Shown piece by piece: positions 44,958 through 55,600 of a stretch of DNA of 64,000 nt; within the stretch, counting starts at the first letter, position 1, and the number at the start of each line of letters is the position of its first letter. The DNA comes from Sinomicrobium pectinilyticum. Lineage in GTDB: Bacteria; Bacteroidota; Bacteroidia; Flavobacteriales; Flavobacteriaceae. Position numbers and translations under genes: made by a program. The stretch lies in contig NZ_RJTM01000107.1 in the NCBI RefSeq assembly GCF_003725735.1, positions 1 through 64,000 of the forward strand, in the 5' to 3' direction. The notes beneath the pieces are model-generated. The model had not been told where the DNA came from, made no database searches, and was given only the letters and a program-made list of their open reading frames with translations.

Positions 44958-46322
44958 ATGAAAACCTGCACAAAAAGAGTAAAAAACGTATTGTTTTGGG
45001 GAGCCCTGTCCGTTTTGGCGGCGTCCTGTGATTTTCCCCCGGGAACGGGAGACGACCTTCCGCAACCGGGAGACAGCATTCCGATTGAAGAATCGCTCGG
45101 GGCCAGTCGTCTGCAAACATTCGAAGAAGGGCCTACCCAGGGCCAGGTAAAGGAACGCCTGGCACAGCGGGGGAATCACAATGACATGTTACCTACCGGG
45201 TTTCATGTTGACCCTTTCGATACCCTGAAAGTAACAGTCAATAAGCTTACCGGGAACCGGATGCCACAGGTCGTGGTGGGAACCCCGTTCCGGGATAACG
45301 TAAGGCCCATACGGACGTATTACGACGTAGAACAAGGGGAAAACACCTTTATAGCCGATGAATACGGCGGAACAGTTTACGTTCGTTACGTCACTACCGA
45401 AGACCCCAACAGTTCCGCAGAGATCGAATTCGGGGACGGGTTTAAAAAAGTGCCTTATTATGTAAAAGGAGAAACCACAAAGGGTGAGTGGTTACAGATG
45501 CTGGATGTTTTCGGGGATGTAAGGGATGTCATGTTCGTTACCGATCATACCATGCTCACTGTTGGAGTAGAAGACGCCATCACTCATAAAGACGAAGACC
45601 AGGACCTGATGTGCGACTACCTGGACAGGATTATGGAGGCTGAGGCGGCAATAAGCGGCCTGGACGGATCGGCTCCCGTTCACGAAAACCGGGATTACAG
45701 GTTCCTGCTTACCGTGCGTGACCCGGAATCCGGGGGATATATGGCGGCAAGTATAGCCCTGTATTTTACCCAGGGCGTTATAGATAGATTACTGATGCCC
45801 GAAAAACTGGGAGGTACCAATGGCTGGGGACCGTGGCACGAAGCCGGGCATGTACACCAGCAGGCTGCCTGGACCTGGTCTGCAGTAGTGGAATCTACGG
45901 TAAATATCTACGCTCTTGCAGCTGAAAGAGAATTCGGGTTGTCGCCTTCCAGGGTAAGCACGAATAACGAATGGCCCGCCGTAGAAACTTTCCTGGCATT
46001 GCCGGATGAAGATCGTGATTTTAATACTTCAGCAGCTTCCAATGGTGTACGTATGGCCCTGTTCCACCAGCTATGGCTGGCCTACGGGGACGATTTTTAT
46101 ATTCAGCTGCACAAAGAAACCAGGGAAGAAAACCCGGAACCGGGAGATGACAATGACAAAATGCGGTATTTTATGCTGAAATCATGTAGTGTATCCGGTA
46201 ACGACCTTACCGGTTTCTTCCGGAAATGGGGATTGCCCGTACCCGAAAGCGTATATGACGAAATTGAAGCACTGAACCTGCCGGCACCGGCAGAAGACCT
46301 TACATTGTTACGGGACGAATAG
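44958..46322 (+). CDS. M60-like (enhancin/mucinase-type) peptidase lipoprotein
   Basis: A 454-residue lipoprotein (lipobox in LAASCDFPPGTGDD). The M60-like domain has the gluzincin motif HEAGH at 294-298, and the downstream Glu312 (WTWSAVVESTVNIYAL) fits the third zinc ligand. Flanking signatures GWGPWHEAGHVHQQ and FLALPDEDRDF are characteristic of the family. M60-like enzymes of Bacteroides degrade mucins and other O-glycosylated proteins. No extra binding domain follows, unlike the paralogue at 59681. It is transcribed with the metzincin 59 bp upstream. Confidence 0.9.
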   Translation: MKTCTKRVKNVLFWGALSVLAASCDFPPGTGDDLPQPGDSIPIEESLGASRLQTFEEGPTQGQVKERLAQRGNHNDMLPTGFHVDPFDTLKVTVNKLTGNRMPQVVVGTPFRDNVRPIRTYYDVEQGENTFIADEYGGTVYVRYVTTEDPNSSAEIEFGDGFKKVPYYVKGETTKGEWLQMLDVFGDVRDVMFVTDHTMLTVGVEDAITHKDEDQDLMCDYLDRIMEAEAAISGLDGSAPVHENRDYRFLLTVRDPESGGYMAASIALYFTQGVIDRLLMPEKLGGTNGWGPWHEAGHVHQQAAWTWSAVVESTVNIYALAAEREFGLSPSRVSTNNEWPAVETFLALPDEDRDFNTSAASNGVRMALFHQLWLAYGDDFYIQLHKETREENPEPGDDNDKMRYFMLKSCSVSGNDLTGFFRKWGLPVPESVYDEIEALNLPAPAEDLTLLRDE

Positions 46323-46403
46323 TTGAAATAAAACTTTCGACCCCGGGAAAACTGCCCCCCATCCCGCTTACGGGAATAGGAAGGCAGATAAAAGTCTCAT
46401 ACT

Positions 46404-46477
46404 CGATTTGAGTTTTGAGTTAGTTAGTTTATTTCACAGGCTCTCCTCTTCCTGATCCGGAGGGAGAGCCTTAATTT
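46404..46477 (+). terminator. Terminator block after M60 gene (locus 1)
   Basis: CGATTTGAGTT, GAGTTAGTTAGTTT and ACAGGCT precede the stem GGCTCTCC (46439-46446)/GGAGAGCC (46463-46470), which is followed by TTAATTT. The same three words in the same order occur at 57884-57958 before another hairpin. Confidence 0.8.
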
Positions 46478-46505
46478 GACAAACAAACGGAGATATAAGT
46501 ATATT

Positions 46506-46519
46506 GTGTTCGAACCCAT
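46506..46519. promoter_or_regulatory. Candidate sigma-locus motif, copy 3
   Basis: GTGTTCGAACCCAT lies 36 bp after the terminator block and about 60 bp before the GH2 gene start. Confidence 0.42.
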
Positions 46520-46578
46520 TTTTAGAATTATTTTATATTGCAAGAAATAACCTGACTGAAAATACTGTAACCGTAAAC

Positions 46579-48708
46579 ATGAGAATAAAAGATTATCAAC
46601 TGAGAAGAAAAGTAACCCGGACCGGTCTAATGTCAAAGTGTAATGGCAGGGACCTGTCTGTCCGCAGAATTGCTGTTTTTATTGCCATAAGTATCCTTTA
46701 TGTTTCCGGCGGATATGCCCAGGGCAGGGAGGTTATTAATCTCAATAAAAACTGGGAATTCAAAAAAGGAGAAAAAGATTATGATAAAAGTATCGGCTTT
46801 ATCAGCCGGGAATGGGAAGAAGTAGAAGTACCGCATTCTTATAATAAAGAAGATATGCAACTCGGAAAAAACTTCTATACCGGGGATGCCTTCTATCGTA
46901 AAAAACTCCATGTCAACAAAGAATGGAAGGGAAAAAGGCTTTTTCTCAGGTTTGAGGGTGTTGGTTCCGTAGCGTCCCTCTATGTAAACGGCAGGTTTAT
47001 CGGGGAGCACAAGGGAAGCTATTCCGCATTTGCTTTCGAAATTACACATAGTGTGGATTACGGTAAAGACAATAACATCGAAGTTAAAGTCAATAATGAA
47101 GCAAGACCCGATGTCCTCCCGGTAAATCATTTTTTGTTCCCCATATACGGGGGAATATACCGTCCCGTCAACCTGATCGTTACCGACAAAATAAACATCA
47201 CGGTTACCGACCATGCTTCTCCCGGTATTTTTATCTCACAAAAGAATGTATCCGGTAAAAAGTCAGATATAACCGTCAAAGCAAAACTCGAAAACAAGGA
47301 AAGAGTAACAAAACAGGTTATACTGCAAACCGTTATCCGAAACGCCGAAGGAAAACAGGTCGCCAAAGAAGAAAAAGAAGTAGCCGTAAGTCCGCAGGGA
47401 ATTACAGTTGCCGAGCAACAACTAACCCTCAGGTCACCCCGTTTATGGCAGGGCGTGGAAGACCCTTACCTGTATTCCCTTACCACTTCCGTAAAAAGGG
47501 ATGGAAAAGAAACAGACGCCGTAACACAACCTTTGGGGATAAGAAAGTTCGAATTAAGGGCGGGAGAAGGGATGTTCCTGAACGGTAAAAAATATCCCAT
47601 GTATGGCGTAACCCGTCACCAGGACCGCTGGCAATACGGCAATGCCCTTTCCCCCGAACAGGAAAAGGAGGATATGGAACTCATCCGGGAAATGGGGGCT
47701 ACTACCATCCGGCTGGCACACTACCAGCAATCCGATAATATCTATTCCCTGGCTGACAAAATGGGCTTTCTTATCTGGGCCGAAATTCCCTTTGTAAATA
47801 ATTACAGCCTGGAAGAAGCTGCCAATGCCAAGCAACAGATGACCGAACTGGTCCGGCAAAACTTCAATCACCCTTCCATATACATCTGGGGCATGCATAA
47901 CGAGGTGTACTCCAGAAATCCGGATGAGTATGTCGCCGTACTGACGCGCGAACTCAACAATATAGCTAAAACCAATGATCCGGACAGGCTTACAGGTGCC
48001 GTAAGCGGATACGGTGAAATGGACAGGCCGGCAAACCTGGCAGGAGATGTACAGGGAATGAACCGCTATTATGGCTGGTATGAAGGAAAAATAGACGATC
48101 TCGAAAACTGGGTAAGCGGATTGGAAAAAGAATATCCCGCTTATAAGGTTGTCCTCGCCGAATACGGTGCCGATGGAAATATGGACCAGGGCGCCGAAGA
48201 TTTACCGGAAAACCGCAATCCCGTAAGCGGTAAATTTTTCCCTGAAAACTACCAGACCGAAACCCATATTCAGCAATGGGCGATCATTGAAAAACACCCC
48301 TATATCACAGCCTCCTATTTATGGAATATGTTCGAATTTGCCGTACCCATGTGGAACCGCGGCGGTGTAAATGCCCGGAACCTGAAAGGATTGATCACCT
48401 TTGACCGCAAACGGAAAAAAGATTCCTTTTACTGGTACAAGGCCAACTGGAACCCGGAGCCCATGATCTACCTCGCCAATCGCAGGGATGACCAACGCAC
48501 CAAATTACATACCCGCGTACAGGTCTTTTCCAATCTCAATACCCTAACACTCACTGTCAACGGAGAAGAAGTTTCCGGGAAACAGGGCGTGAATTCCCGG
48601 CATTGGGTATTCGAGGTGGAATTGCAAAAAGGTAAAAACAAGATCAGGGCAGTAGGGAAAAGTAAAGGAAAAGACCTTTCGGATGAAATGGAATGGCTGG
48701 TACAGTGA
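46579..48708 (+). CDS. GH2 beta-galactosidase-like glycoside hydrolase
   Basis: About 709 residues from ATG 46579; an alternative start at 46630 gives a shorter n-region for the signal peptide that ends GGYAQG. The sugar-binding, immunoglobulin-like and TIM-barrel domains of GH2 are in order (YRKKLHVNKEWKGKRLFLRFEGV; HPSIYIWGMHNEVYS). The acid/base Glu442 is in WGMHNEV and the nucleophile Glu528 in VLAEYG. The activity is probably beta-galactosidase or a related exo-beta-glycosidase. It lies in the peptidase locus and would remove galactose from O-glycans once fucose is gone. It is cotranscribed with GH29, 97 bp downstream. Confidence 0.9.
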   Translation: MRIKDYQLRRKVTRTGLMSKCNGRDLSVRRIAVFIAISILYVSGGYAQGREVINLNKNWEFKKGEKDYDKSIGFISREWEEVEVPHSYNKEDMQLGKNFYTGDAFYRKKLHVNKEWKGKRLFLRFEGVGSVASLYVNGRFIGEHKGSYSAFAFEITHSVDYGKDNNIEVKVNNEARPDVLPVNHFLFPIYGGIYRPVNLIVTDKINITVTDHASPGIFISQKNVSGKKSDITVKAKLENKERVTKQVILQTVIRNAEGKQVAKEEKEVAVSPQGITVAEQQLTLRSPRLWQGVEDPYLYSLTTSVKRDGKETDAVTQPLGIRKFELRAGEGMFLNGKKYPMYGVTRHQDRWQYGNALSPEQEKEDMELIREMGATTIRLAHYQQSDNIYSLADKMGFLIWAEIPFVNNYSLEEAANAKQQMTELVRQNFNHPSIYIWGMHNEVYSRNPDEYVAVLTRELNNIAKTNDPDRLTGAVSGYGEMDRPANLAGDVQGMNRYYGWYEGKIDDLENWVSGLEKEYPAYKVVLAEYGADGNMDQGAEDLPENRNPVSGKFFPENYQTETHIQQWAIIEKHPYITASYLWNMFEFAVPMWNRGGVNARNLKGLITFDRKRKKDSFYWYKANWNPEPMIYLANRRDDQRTKLHTRVQVFSNLNTLTLTVNGEEVSGKQGVNSRHWVFEVELQKGKNKIRAVGKSKGKDLSDEMEWLVQ

Positions 48709-48805
48709 AGTAAATGAACACTCTGAAATAAAGAAACAAATAACAACGGTCCGGTTTCCGGAATATATGCCGGAACCGGTCCGTACCAAAAAGAAACAAG
48801 AAAAT

Positions 48806-50248
48806 ATGAGAAGATCACCGTTTATTTATGTGTTAACAGCATTTTTTGCATTTACGACAGCGACCATGGCCCAGACGAAACCGGAGAAACGGGTTTCCAT
48901 AACGCTGAAACATGGAGCCCATCGCCTGGGAAAACGAACTGATAAACAAATGCAAACCTGGCGGAACTACGGTCTGGGGCAGTTTATCCACTGGGGGGTA
49001 TACGCCATCCCCGGCGGGCATTGGGAAGGTAAATACTATCCCGGGGCTGCGGAATGGATACGCTCATGGAAAGAAATGCCCAAAGAAGCCTATGATAATC
49101 TCTACAAGCAATTCAATCCGGAGAAATTCAATGCCAGGGGATGGGCAAAACAAGCTAAGGAAATGGGAGCAAAATATGTGATCATCACCACCAAGCACCA
49201 CGACGGCTTTTGCTTGTGGCCCAGTAAGTACACGGATTATACCATAGCCAAAAGCCCGTATAAAAAGGACATTATCGGCCAACTGGTCGATGCTTACGAT
49301 GCCGAAGGTATTGATGTATATCTCTATTTTTCCATTATAGACTGGAACCACCCCGGTTACCGAAGCAGTCTGAAAACTGAGGCCGACAGGAAGGAATATG
49401 AAGATTTCAAGACCTTTACCAGGAACCAGTTGGTGGAATTACTGGAACGTTATCCCTCCACCAAAGGGCTTTGGTTTGACGGCAGCTGGGACAAAGCCTG
49501 GATAGAACAGGCGGAATTTGCAGACGAATTGGGCAGGGAACTGCGTGAAATGATCCCCGGCCTGATCATAGGAAGCCGTTTCCGGGCCGATGAAAACGGC
49601 AATCGCCACTTCGATACCAATGGCGATATGATGGGAGATTACGAACAGGGCTGGGAACGAAAAATACCGGAAACGATAGAAGATATTCACGGAAATGACT
49701 GGGATTGTGTGATGACCATTCCGGAGAATCAATGGGGGTATCACTCCGATTGGAAAGGTCATGTGAAAACGAGTAACGAACTGATAGAGATGCTCGTTAA
49801 ATCCGTATCACTGGATGGCAATTTTGTTCTTAATTTCGGGCCTGACGGTGAGGGAAATATACGCCCGGAAGAAACAAAACTGGCAGCGGAAATAGGAGCC
49901 TGGATGGATGTAAATAAAGAGGTGGTTTATGGATGCGGGTACCTGGATTGGAAGAAACAAGATTGGGGATATTATACCGTAAACCGGGAAACCGGTAAAA
50001 AATATATGGTAGTATTCAATATGCCGGTGTCAGGGGCGCTTCGTGTAAAAGTACCCGACAATACCAGACCGGATAAAGCATATCTGTTGGAGCAACCCGA
50101 AAGCGACATCACTATAGAAGAAATACATCGCAATGAATATTTTGTTCATTACAAACCGATGACCCCTGTAAAAAAACCTTTTGTTATTGTAATAGAAACC
50201 ACGGAGTCTGATGCCGATGAGGGACATTATCAGAAAGCTAAAACCTGA
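48806..50248 (+). CDS. GH29 alpha-L-fucosidase
   Basis: About 480 residues from ATG 48806; an earlier ATG overlapping the GH2 gene was rejected because it would move the signal peptide (ends TMAQ) more than 60 residues inward. It has a TIM-barrel with YVIITTKHHDGFCLWPSKYTDY, LVELLERYPSTKGLWFDGSWD (nucleophile Asp225) and the C-terminal FVLNFGPDGEGNIRPEE. It releases alpha-linked L-fucose. Next to GH2 and the M60-like peptidase, the natural substrate is probably fucosylated O-glycan caps of a mucin-like glycoprotein. It closes locus 1 with a strong hairpin downstream. Confidence 0.93.
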   Translation: MRRSPFIYVLTAFFAFTTATMAQTKPEKRVSITLKHGAHRLGKRTDKQMQTWRNYGLGQFIHWGVYAIPGGHWEGKYYPGAAEWIRSWKEMPKEAYDNLYKQFNPEKFNARGWAKQAKEMGAKYVIITTKHHDGFCLWPSKYTDYTIAKSPYKKDIIGQLVDAYDAEGIDVYLYFSIIDWNHPGYRSSLKTEADRKEYEDFKTFTRNQLVELLERYPSTKGLWFDGSWDKAWIEQAEFADELGRELREMIPGLIIGSRFRADENGNRHFDTNGDMMGDYEQGWERKIPETIEDIHGNDWDCVMTIPENQWGYHSDWKGHVKTSNELIEMLVKSVSLDGNFVLNFGPDGEGNIRPEETKLAAEIGAWMDVNKEVVYGCGYLDWKKQDWGYYTVNRETGKKYMVVFNMPVSGALRVKVPDNTRPDKAYLLEQPESDITIEEIHRNEYFVHYKPMTPVKKPFVIVIETTESDADEGHYQKAKT

Positions 50249-50295
50249 GTATTCCAGTCTTAACGGCGCGTATAGCCTTTCGGACTGACCAAACC

Positions 50296-50342
50296 TTAAA
50301 GGCCGTTTTTTCTCTATTCTACAGAGAAAAAACGGCCTTTAA
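50296..50342. terminator. Long perfect terminator hairpin after GH29
   Basis: A 20-bp perfect stem (50296-50315 with 50323-50342, loop ATTCTAC) has an internal T6/A6 tract. It could stop transcription in both directions. Confidence 0.85.
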
Positions 50343-50486
50343 TTTTAGGAACATTGGCAGAATTCCGGGATGGGAAAATGAAATAATTATTTTGTAGACA
50401 TAAAAAAAATCATATATTAGCTATGTTTTTTAAGATTTATTTAAGATTTTTTGTGAAAAATTAAGAGTCAAACGAACATTTAAGTG

Positions 50487-50519
50487 ATTTTGTGTAAAAC
50501 AAAATGTGCTCGTACCCGT
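50487..50519. promoter_or_regulatory. Palindrome and motif copy 4 upstream of sigma 2
   Basis: ATTTTGT-gtaaa-ACAAAAT (50487-50505) is followed directly by GTGCTCGTACCCGT (50506-50519), related to the GTGTTCGA motif (9-11 of 14 positions). The sigma 2 ATG is at 50610. Confidence 0.38.
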
Positions 50520-50609
50520 TTTAGTTTTTCCAAAATTTATCTTCGGAAAGCGGTCGTTTTTTTAGCGGTATAAAGTGGTAACAACCTTAATGTTAGAAAT
50601 GTAAAGTCC

Positions 50610-51206
50610 ATGCATACAAGAGAGAACAACAGGGAGAAATTACTGGTGAAAGAACTGATGAGACATAATGAAAAAGCGTTCCGGGATCTCTTTGACAGTT
50701 ATAGCCAGGATGTGTATGCATATGGCAAAAGTATATTGAAGTATGACGTGTATGCCGAAGAGATTGTCCAGGATGTTTTTCTAAAAATATGGCTGAACAG
50801 GGAAAACCTGAATCCCGACCTGTCCTTCCGGGCCTACGTATTCACCATAACCCGGAATCTCGCCATTAACTTTCTGCATAAGGCGGCAAATGACGGTAAG
50901 CTCCGGGAAGAAATATTCTATGGCAGGGGAGAAACCTATAACCACGCAGAAAACAGGATCGATGATGCCTATTATGAGAAGATCAGGCTACAGGCCATAG
51001 CAAAACTCCCGCCTAAAAGAAGACGTATTTTCGAATTGTCCAGAAAAGAAGGCAAGAGTTACGAAGAGATAAGCAGTGAGCTGGGGATTTCCATAAGCAC
51101 GGTAAAAAACCAGATGAGCAGCGCATTGGAAACCATCCGGAATTTTCTTTTTTCACATAGCGATGTCACTTTTATAATTGCAGCCTTTCTCCTGGGGAAC
51201 CTGTGA
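50610..51206 (+). CDS. ECF sigma-70 factor 2
   Basis: A 198-residue ECF sigma factor. Region 2 is AFRDLFDSYSQDVYAYGKSIL ... AEEIVQDVFLKIWLNRE, and region 4 is LPPKRRRIFELSRKEGKSYEEISSELGISISTVKNQMSSALETIR. It is the same length as sigma 1 but weakly similar, so the two loci are not a recent duplication. It is expected to be controlled by the FecR gene 150 bp downstream. The locus has the same order as locus 1. Confidence 0.94.
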   Translation: MHTRENNREKLLVKELMRHNEKAFRDLFDSYSQDVYAYGKSILKYDVYAEEIVQDVFLKIWLNRENLNPDLSFRAYVFTITRNLAINFLHKAANDGKLREEIFYGRGETYNHAENRIDDAYYEKIRLQAIAKLPPKRRRIFELSRKEGKSYEEISSELGISISTVKNQMSSALETIRNFLFSHSDVTFIIAAFLLGNL

Positions 51207-51337
51207 TTTTCGTCTCTATCCCTGACATTTTTCCACTGACGGAACAGCAACCGGAATATCAAATCTTCATAAAAAGAAAAAAAATCCGTTTCGGAATAGT
51301 ACCAACGGAATTGTCAACTGTATTATATATACAGAAT

Positions 51338-51351
51338 ATGCTCGAAAACAT
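51338..51351. promoter_or_regulatory. Candidate sigma-locus motif, copy 5
   Basis: ATGCTCGAAAACAT fits the GTGTTCGA-N3-CAT pattern with two changes and ends 5 bp before the fecR 2 start codon. That position would need a leaderless transcript if it were a promoter. Confidence 0.3.
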
Positions 51352-51356
51352 TTTTA

Positions 51357-52517
51357 ATGAAAGATCATAAGAATATACGCGGACTCTTTAAAAAATATTC
51401 TTTGGGACAATGTTCGCCGGAGGAGATCGCAGAGATCGTAGCGTATTTAAAAACACATAAACATTCGGAAGGAATACCTTCGGTTGACGAAGTATTGGCC
51501 CTGCTTAGGGAAAGTCCGCGGATGGAAGAAAGTGCTGCCGATCATGTTTACAACCGGATACGGAAAAACGCTGAAGTCATAGAGAGACGGAAAGCGGGAA
51601 AACAGGTGCGGAGAAAATATTATATGGCCGCAGCAATGGCCGTGGTCCTGATCTCCGCAGGTAGTCTTTTCTTCGGAAGTTCCCTGTTAAAAAAAGACGG
51701 GGTGATTGAGGTCCGCGAGGAAATTACCCTTGAGTTGGATAACGGGCAAATAAAAGTTATAAAATCCGAAGGTTCCGGGGAAGTACACAACGCTTCCGGT
51801 GATGTAGTGGGGAAACAGGATAAAAACCGGATTTCCTACGTCGCAAACGGGAAGAGCGAAAAGCATATTTCCTATAACACTTTAAAAGTTCCTTACGGAA
51901 AACGCTTTGATGTGGAACTCTCGGACGGCACTGTAGTATATCTGAATTCGGGCAGTTCCCTGAAATATCCGGAAAATTTTCCCGGTGAAGGCAGGAGAGA
52001 AGTAGAGCTCACCGGAGAAGCATTTTTTGAAGTGGCCGAAGATAAAGAACATTCTTTTGTAGTAAATACGAAAGAATTAAATGTAAAAGTATTCGGTACC
52101 CGTTTCAATATCTCTGCCTACCCGGAAGATGATCTCACCGATGTGGTATTGGTGGAAGGGTCGGTAGGTATGTATGAAGATATACGGCATACGGAGAAAG
52201 GGATTATGCTCACCCCCGGCCATAAAGGAAGTTTTCACCGGAATGACAAAAATATAGAGATAAGTGCGGTGGAAACTTCGGTTTACACTTCGTGGATAGG
52301 CGGGGAACTGGTTTTCCGGAATATGACATTTGAAAATATTCTCAAAAAGCTTGAAAGACAATATAATGTCGATATAACTATGAAAAACAGAACTTTGGCG
52401 GGGGAAGAGTTCAATGCCAGTTTCGACCGGGAACCTGTGGAGGAAGTACTGGAATATTTTAAGATGACTTATGGCATCCGGTATACGGTAGAAGGAGACA
52501 ACATAATAATAAACTAA
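51357..52517 (+). CDS. FecR-type anti-sigma factor 2
   Basis: A 386-residue membrane anti-sigma protein. The cytoplasmic sigma-binding part (1 to about 80, rich in charged residues) and one membrane helix (about 88-107, AAAMAVVLISAGSLFFGSSLL) are followed by the periplasmic FecR domain (NTLKVPYGKRFDVELSDGTVVYLNSGS, ELTGEAFFEVAEDKEHSF). The C-terminal DUF4974 (about 315-386) contains FNASFDREPVEEVLEYFKMTYGI. It pairs with sigma 2 and the STN-SusC encoded 173 bp downstream. Confidence 0.94.
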   Translation: MKDHKNIRGLFKKYSLGQCSPEEIAEIVAYLKTHKHSEGIPSVDEVLALLRESPRMEESAADHVYNRIRKNAEVIERRKAGKQVRRKYYMAAAMAVVLISAGSLFFGSSLLKKDGVIEVREEITLELDNGQIKVIKSEGSGEVHNASGDVVGKQDKNRISYVANGKSEKHISYNTLKVPYGKRFDVELSDGTVVYLNSGSSLKYPENFPGEGRREVELTGEAFFEVAEDKEHSFVVNTKELNVKVFGTRFNISAYPEDDLTDVVLVEGSVGMYEDIRHTEKGIMLTPGHKGSFHRNDKNIEISAVETSVYTSWIGGELVFRNMTFENILKKLERQYNVDITMKNRTLAGEEFNASFDREPVEEVLEYFKMTYGIRYTVEGDNIIIN

Positions 52518-52690
52518 CACTTAAAATTCAAATACCTATGAAACGATCAGTAAGCCAGTAGCTATTATTCATGGCACTAATGCCGTGCAGGCAGGATCAT
52601 CAACAAAAAATCGGAAAATGTCGGACCATTTCCCGATTTGAAAATGGTGATTAAATCAAAATTTAACCACACTTAAACACGTTTAAAAGT

Positions 52691-55600
52691 ATGAAAAAAT
52701 TTCTTTCCGGAAGGAAGGGGTGGATGCTGTATGTCAAATTTAAAACAAAAACGAAGATCAGTACCATACTCTTGAGTATTGTATTGTTGACAGCACAGGC
52801 AAATACTTCCTATTCCCAAAAATCCAGGATATCCCTGGACATGCATAACATCACTATAGCACGTCTGATAGATGTTATAGAAAGTAAGAGCGATTACCAT
52901 TTTGTGTACAAGACCAGGGATGTGGACCTGGAACGAAAAGTATCCGTCAAAGCCGAGGAAGAAGAGATCACCTCGGTGCTGGACCGCATTTTCGGAAATA
53001 CCGGAACCGCATATAATATTGTAAAAAAACAAATATTTCTCACCGTTAAGGAAACAAAAGAAAAGACGGATGGCCAAGGAACAGCAGAAATCCGGCAAAT
53101 ACAGATAAGTGGTATAGTGAAGGACGGGAATGGAAATGTTCTGCCAGGTGTAACCGTCATGGAGAAGGGCACACAGAACGGAACGGCGACCGATTTTGAC
53201 GGGAATTACGAACTTTTGGTCTCGGGGACAAATGCTGTTTTATCCTTTAGCTATATTGGGTTTGTAACAAAAGAAGTCCCTGTAAACGGCCTTACTGCGA
53301 TAGATGTGGTTCTGAAAGAAGACGTTTCCGAACTAGATGAGGTTATCGTAGTGGCATACGGAACACAGAAAAAGGAAAACCTTACGGGTGCTGTAGTTTC
53401 CGTAAGCAGCGAAAAACTGGCTAACCGTCCCGTAGCCTCCACGCAAAATGCCCTTCAGGGAATAGCCCCGGGGGTAACCATACTGCAACGCCCCGGGGAT
53501 GTGGGGCGTAATTCCGACGGAACAAGCGGTAATACCGGGGGGATAACCATAAGGGGACGCAGTAACCTCGGTTCTCCCGGTCCTATGTATGTCATAGACG
53601 GAATCCCTGCAACATCACAGGAATTTGCATCGTTGAATGCCAATGATATAGCAAGTATGTCGGTGCTTAAAGATGCTTCTTCTGCCGCTCTTTACGGTTC
53701 ACGCGCAGCAAACGGGGTCATTGTGGTTACGACCAACCGCGGAGGAGGGGAAAAGGCCACTGTACAGTTCAATACCAGCTACGGATGGCAATCCGCTACC
53801 AGGTTACCCGATTATGTAAATTCTGCGGACTATGCTGCTTTGTATAATGAAGCATTGGGCAATAAGGGAAGGGACCCGCTTTATACCGAAGACCAGATAA
53901 GAAAGTTTGCAGATGGTTCCGAGCCGGACCTGTATCCCAATACGGACTGGTATAAGACCGTACTGCACTCGGCAGCGCCGCAAAGGGAAGCCAGTCTTAA
54001 TATCAGTGCACCGGGGAAAATTACCAATTACTACCTGGGCCTTACATATTTTGACCAGGAATCCCTGATACCGGGTAAAAAACAGGACCGTATCGTTGCC
54101 AAACTCAATACCGAAAGCCATATCGTAGAGAACTTGTTGAAAGTCGCCACAAATTTCTCTTTTATCAAACAGGATTTTGATCGTGACGGTGGAAACATGA
54201 GCTGGACAGAGCTCAATCGCTCCCTTCCTACATCGGTAGTACGCCAGTCCAACGGAGAGTGGGGCTCCATAGACGGAGGGGTTGCCAATGCACAAACGGC
54301 ACAACGCAACCAGTTACGCATACTGGAAGAAGGAGGTAGCGGCTGGGACAGGGACAATTACCTGCAGCTCGCCACAAATGCAACGCTTACTCCCCTGGAA
54401 GGACTGACCATTAATGGACTTACCTCTCTCAAATATACCAATTCCAATTCCTGGTCTTTTAACAGTACCATAGATCCCATAAACAATTTCCTCACCGGGG
54501 ATATAATGAACTCCACGAGGGTAACACCTAATGAAATGACGGAATACTGGAGAAAAAGACAGGAATTCCTCATCCAGGGAACTGTAGATTACGAACGCCG
54601 TTTCGGAGAGCAACACTTTGCGAAGATCACCGTTGGTGCCAGCCAGGAAAGCAATGTTTTCAGGACTGCTTTCATCGGGAGGAAAAATTTCCCCAACAAC
54701 GATATGGAAACCGTAGGCAGTGGCTCCGGGAATTCGGAAGACATAAGTTCTGACAACGACGGACAGGCCAACAGGAGCAACCAGGAAGAATGGGCCATGC
54801 GTTCCTTTTTCGGAAGGCTCAATTACACGTTTGCCGATAAATACCTGCTGGAAGCCAATACACGGATAGATTATTCTTCCCGTTTTCATCCCGATCACAG
54901 GCGGGCCGTATTCCCGTCTTTCTCTGCCGGGTGGATTGTTTCGAAGGAATCCTTTATGGAAAACATTTCCTGGCTCGATCACCTGAAAATCCGTGGGTCC
55001 TGGGGTTCGTTGGGGAACCAGAATGTCGTTACGATAGGTAACTATTTCGATGTGCTGAACCTTGATTATTCCTATAATTTCGAAGATACCGCACAAGGCG
55101 GGGCCTGGCAGGGCCGGGGTTCTAATATTTCAGCCACCTGGGAAAAGGTGAAAATGCTGGATATAGGGCTAGATATTAACCTCTTTGGTAACAGGGTAAA
55201 TATTGTAACCGATTACTATGTTAAAAGAACCGAAGGTATACTCACACAATTACCCGTCTTGAGTACTTACGGATTTCCGAATAGCGGCATTCCTTATGTC
55301 AATGCTGCCGAAATCAGGAACAGAGGTTTTGAACTTGCGGTCAATTATTCCGACAGGATAGGAGAGGATTTCCGGTTTACTATCGGCGGAAACCTTTCCT
55401 CCATAGATAACGAGATACTGAACCTGGGGCAGGGTGTCGAAGAAAGGATAAACAGCTACTGGATAGAAAGAGTAGGTGGGTCCGTAGGTGATTTTTACGG
55501 TTATCGGGCCGATGGCCTTTTCAGGGATGTTGCAGATGTGGAAAATCACGCGTACCAGTCGGCCGCGACTGCTCCCGGAGATATTAAATACAGGGATGTG

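Larger units (their letters stand above)
50249..50609. other. Intergenic region between locus 1 and locus 2
   Basis: This 361-bp AT-rich stretch holds a 20-bp-stem terminator (50296-50342), a palindrome ATTTTGT-N5-ACAAAAT (50487-50505) and motif copy 4 (50506-50519) ahead of sigma 2. No gene is supported. Confidence 0.65.
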
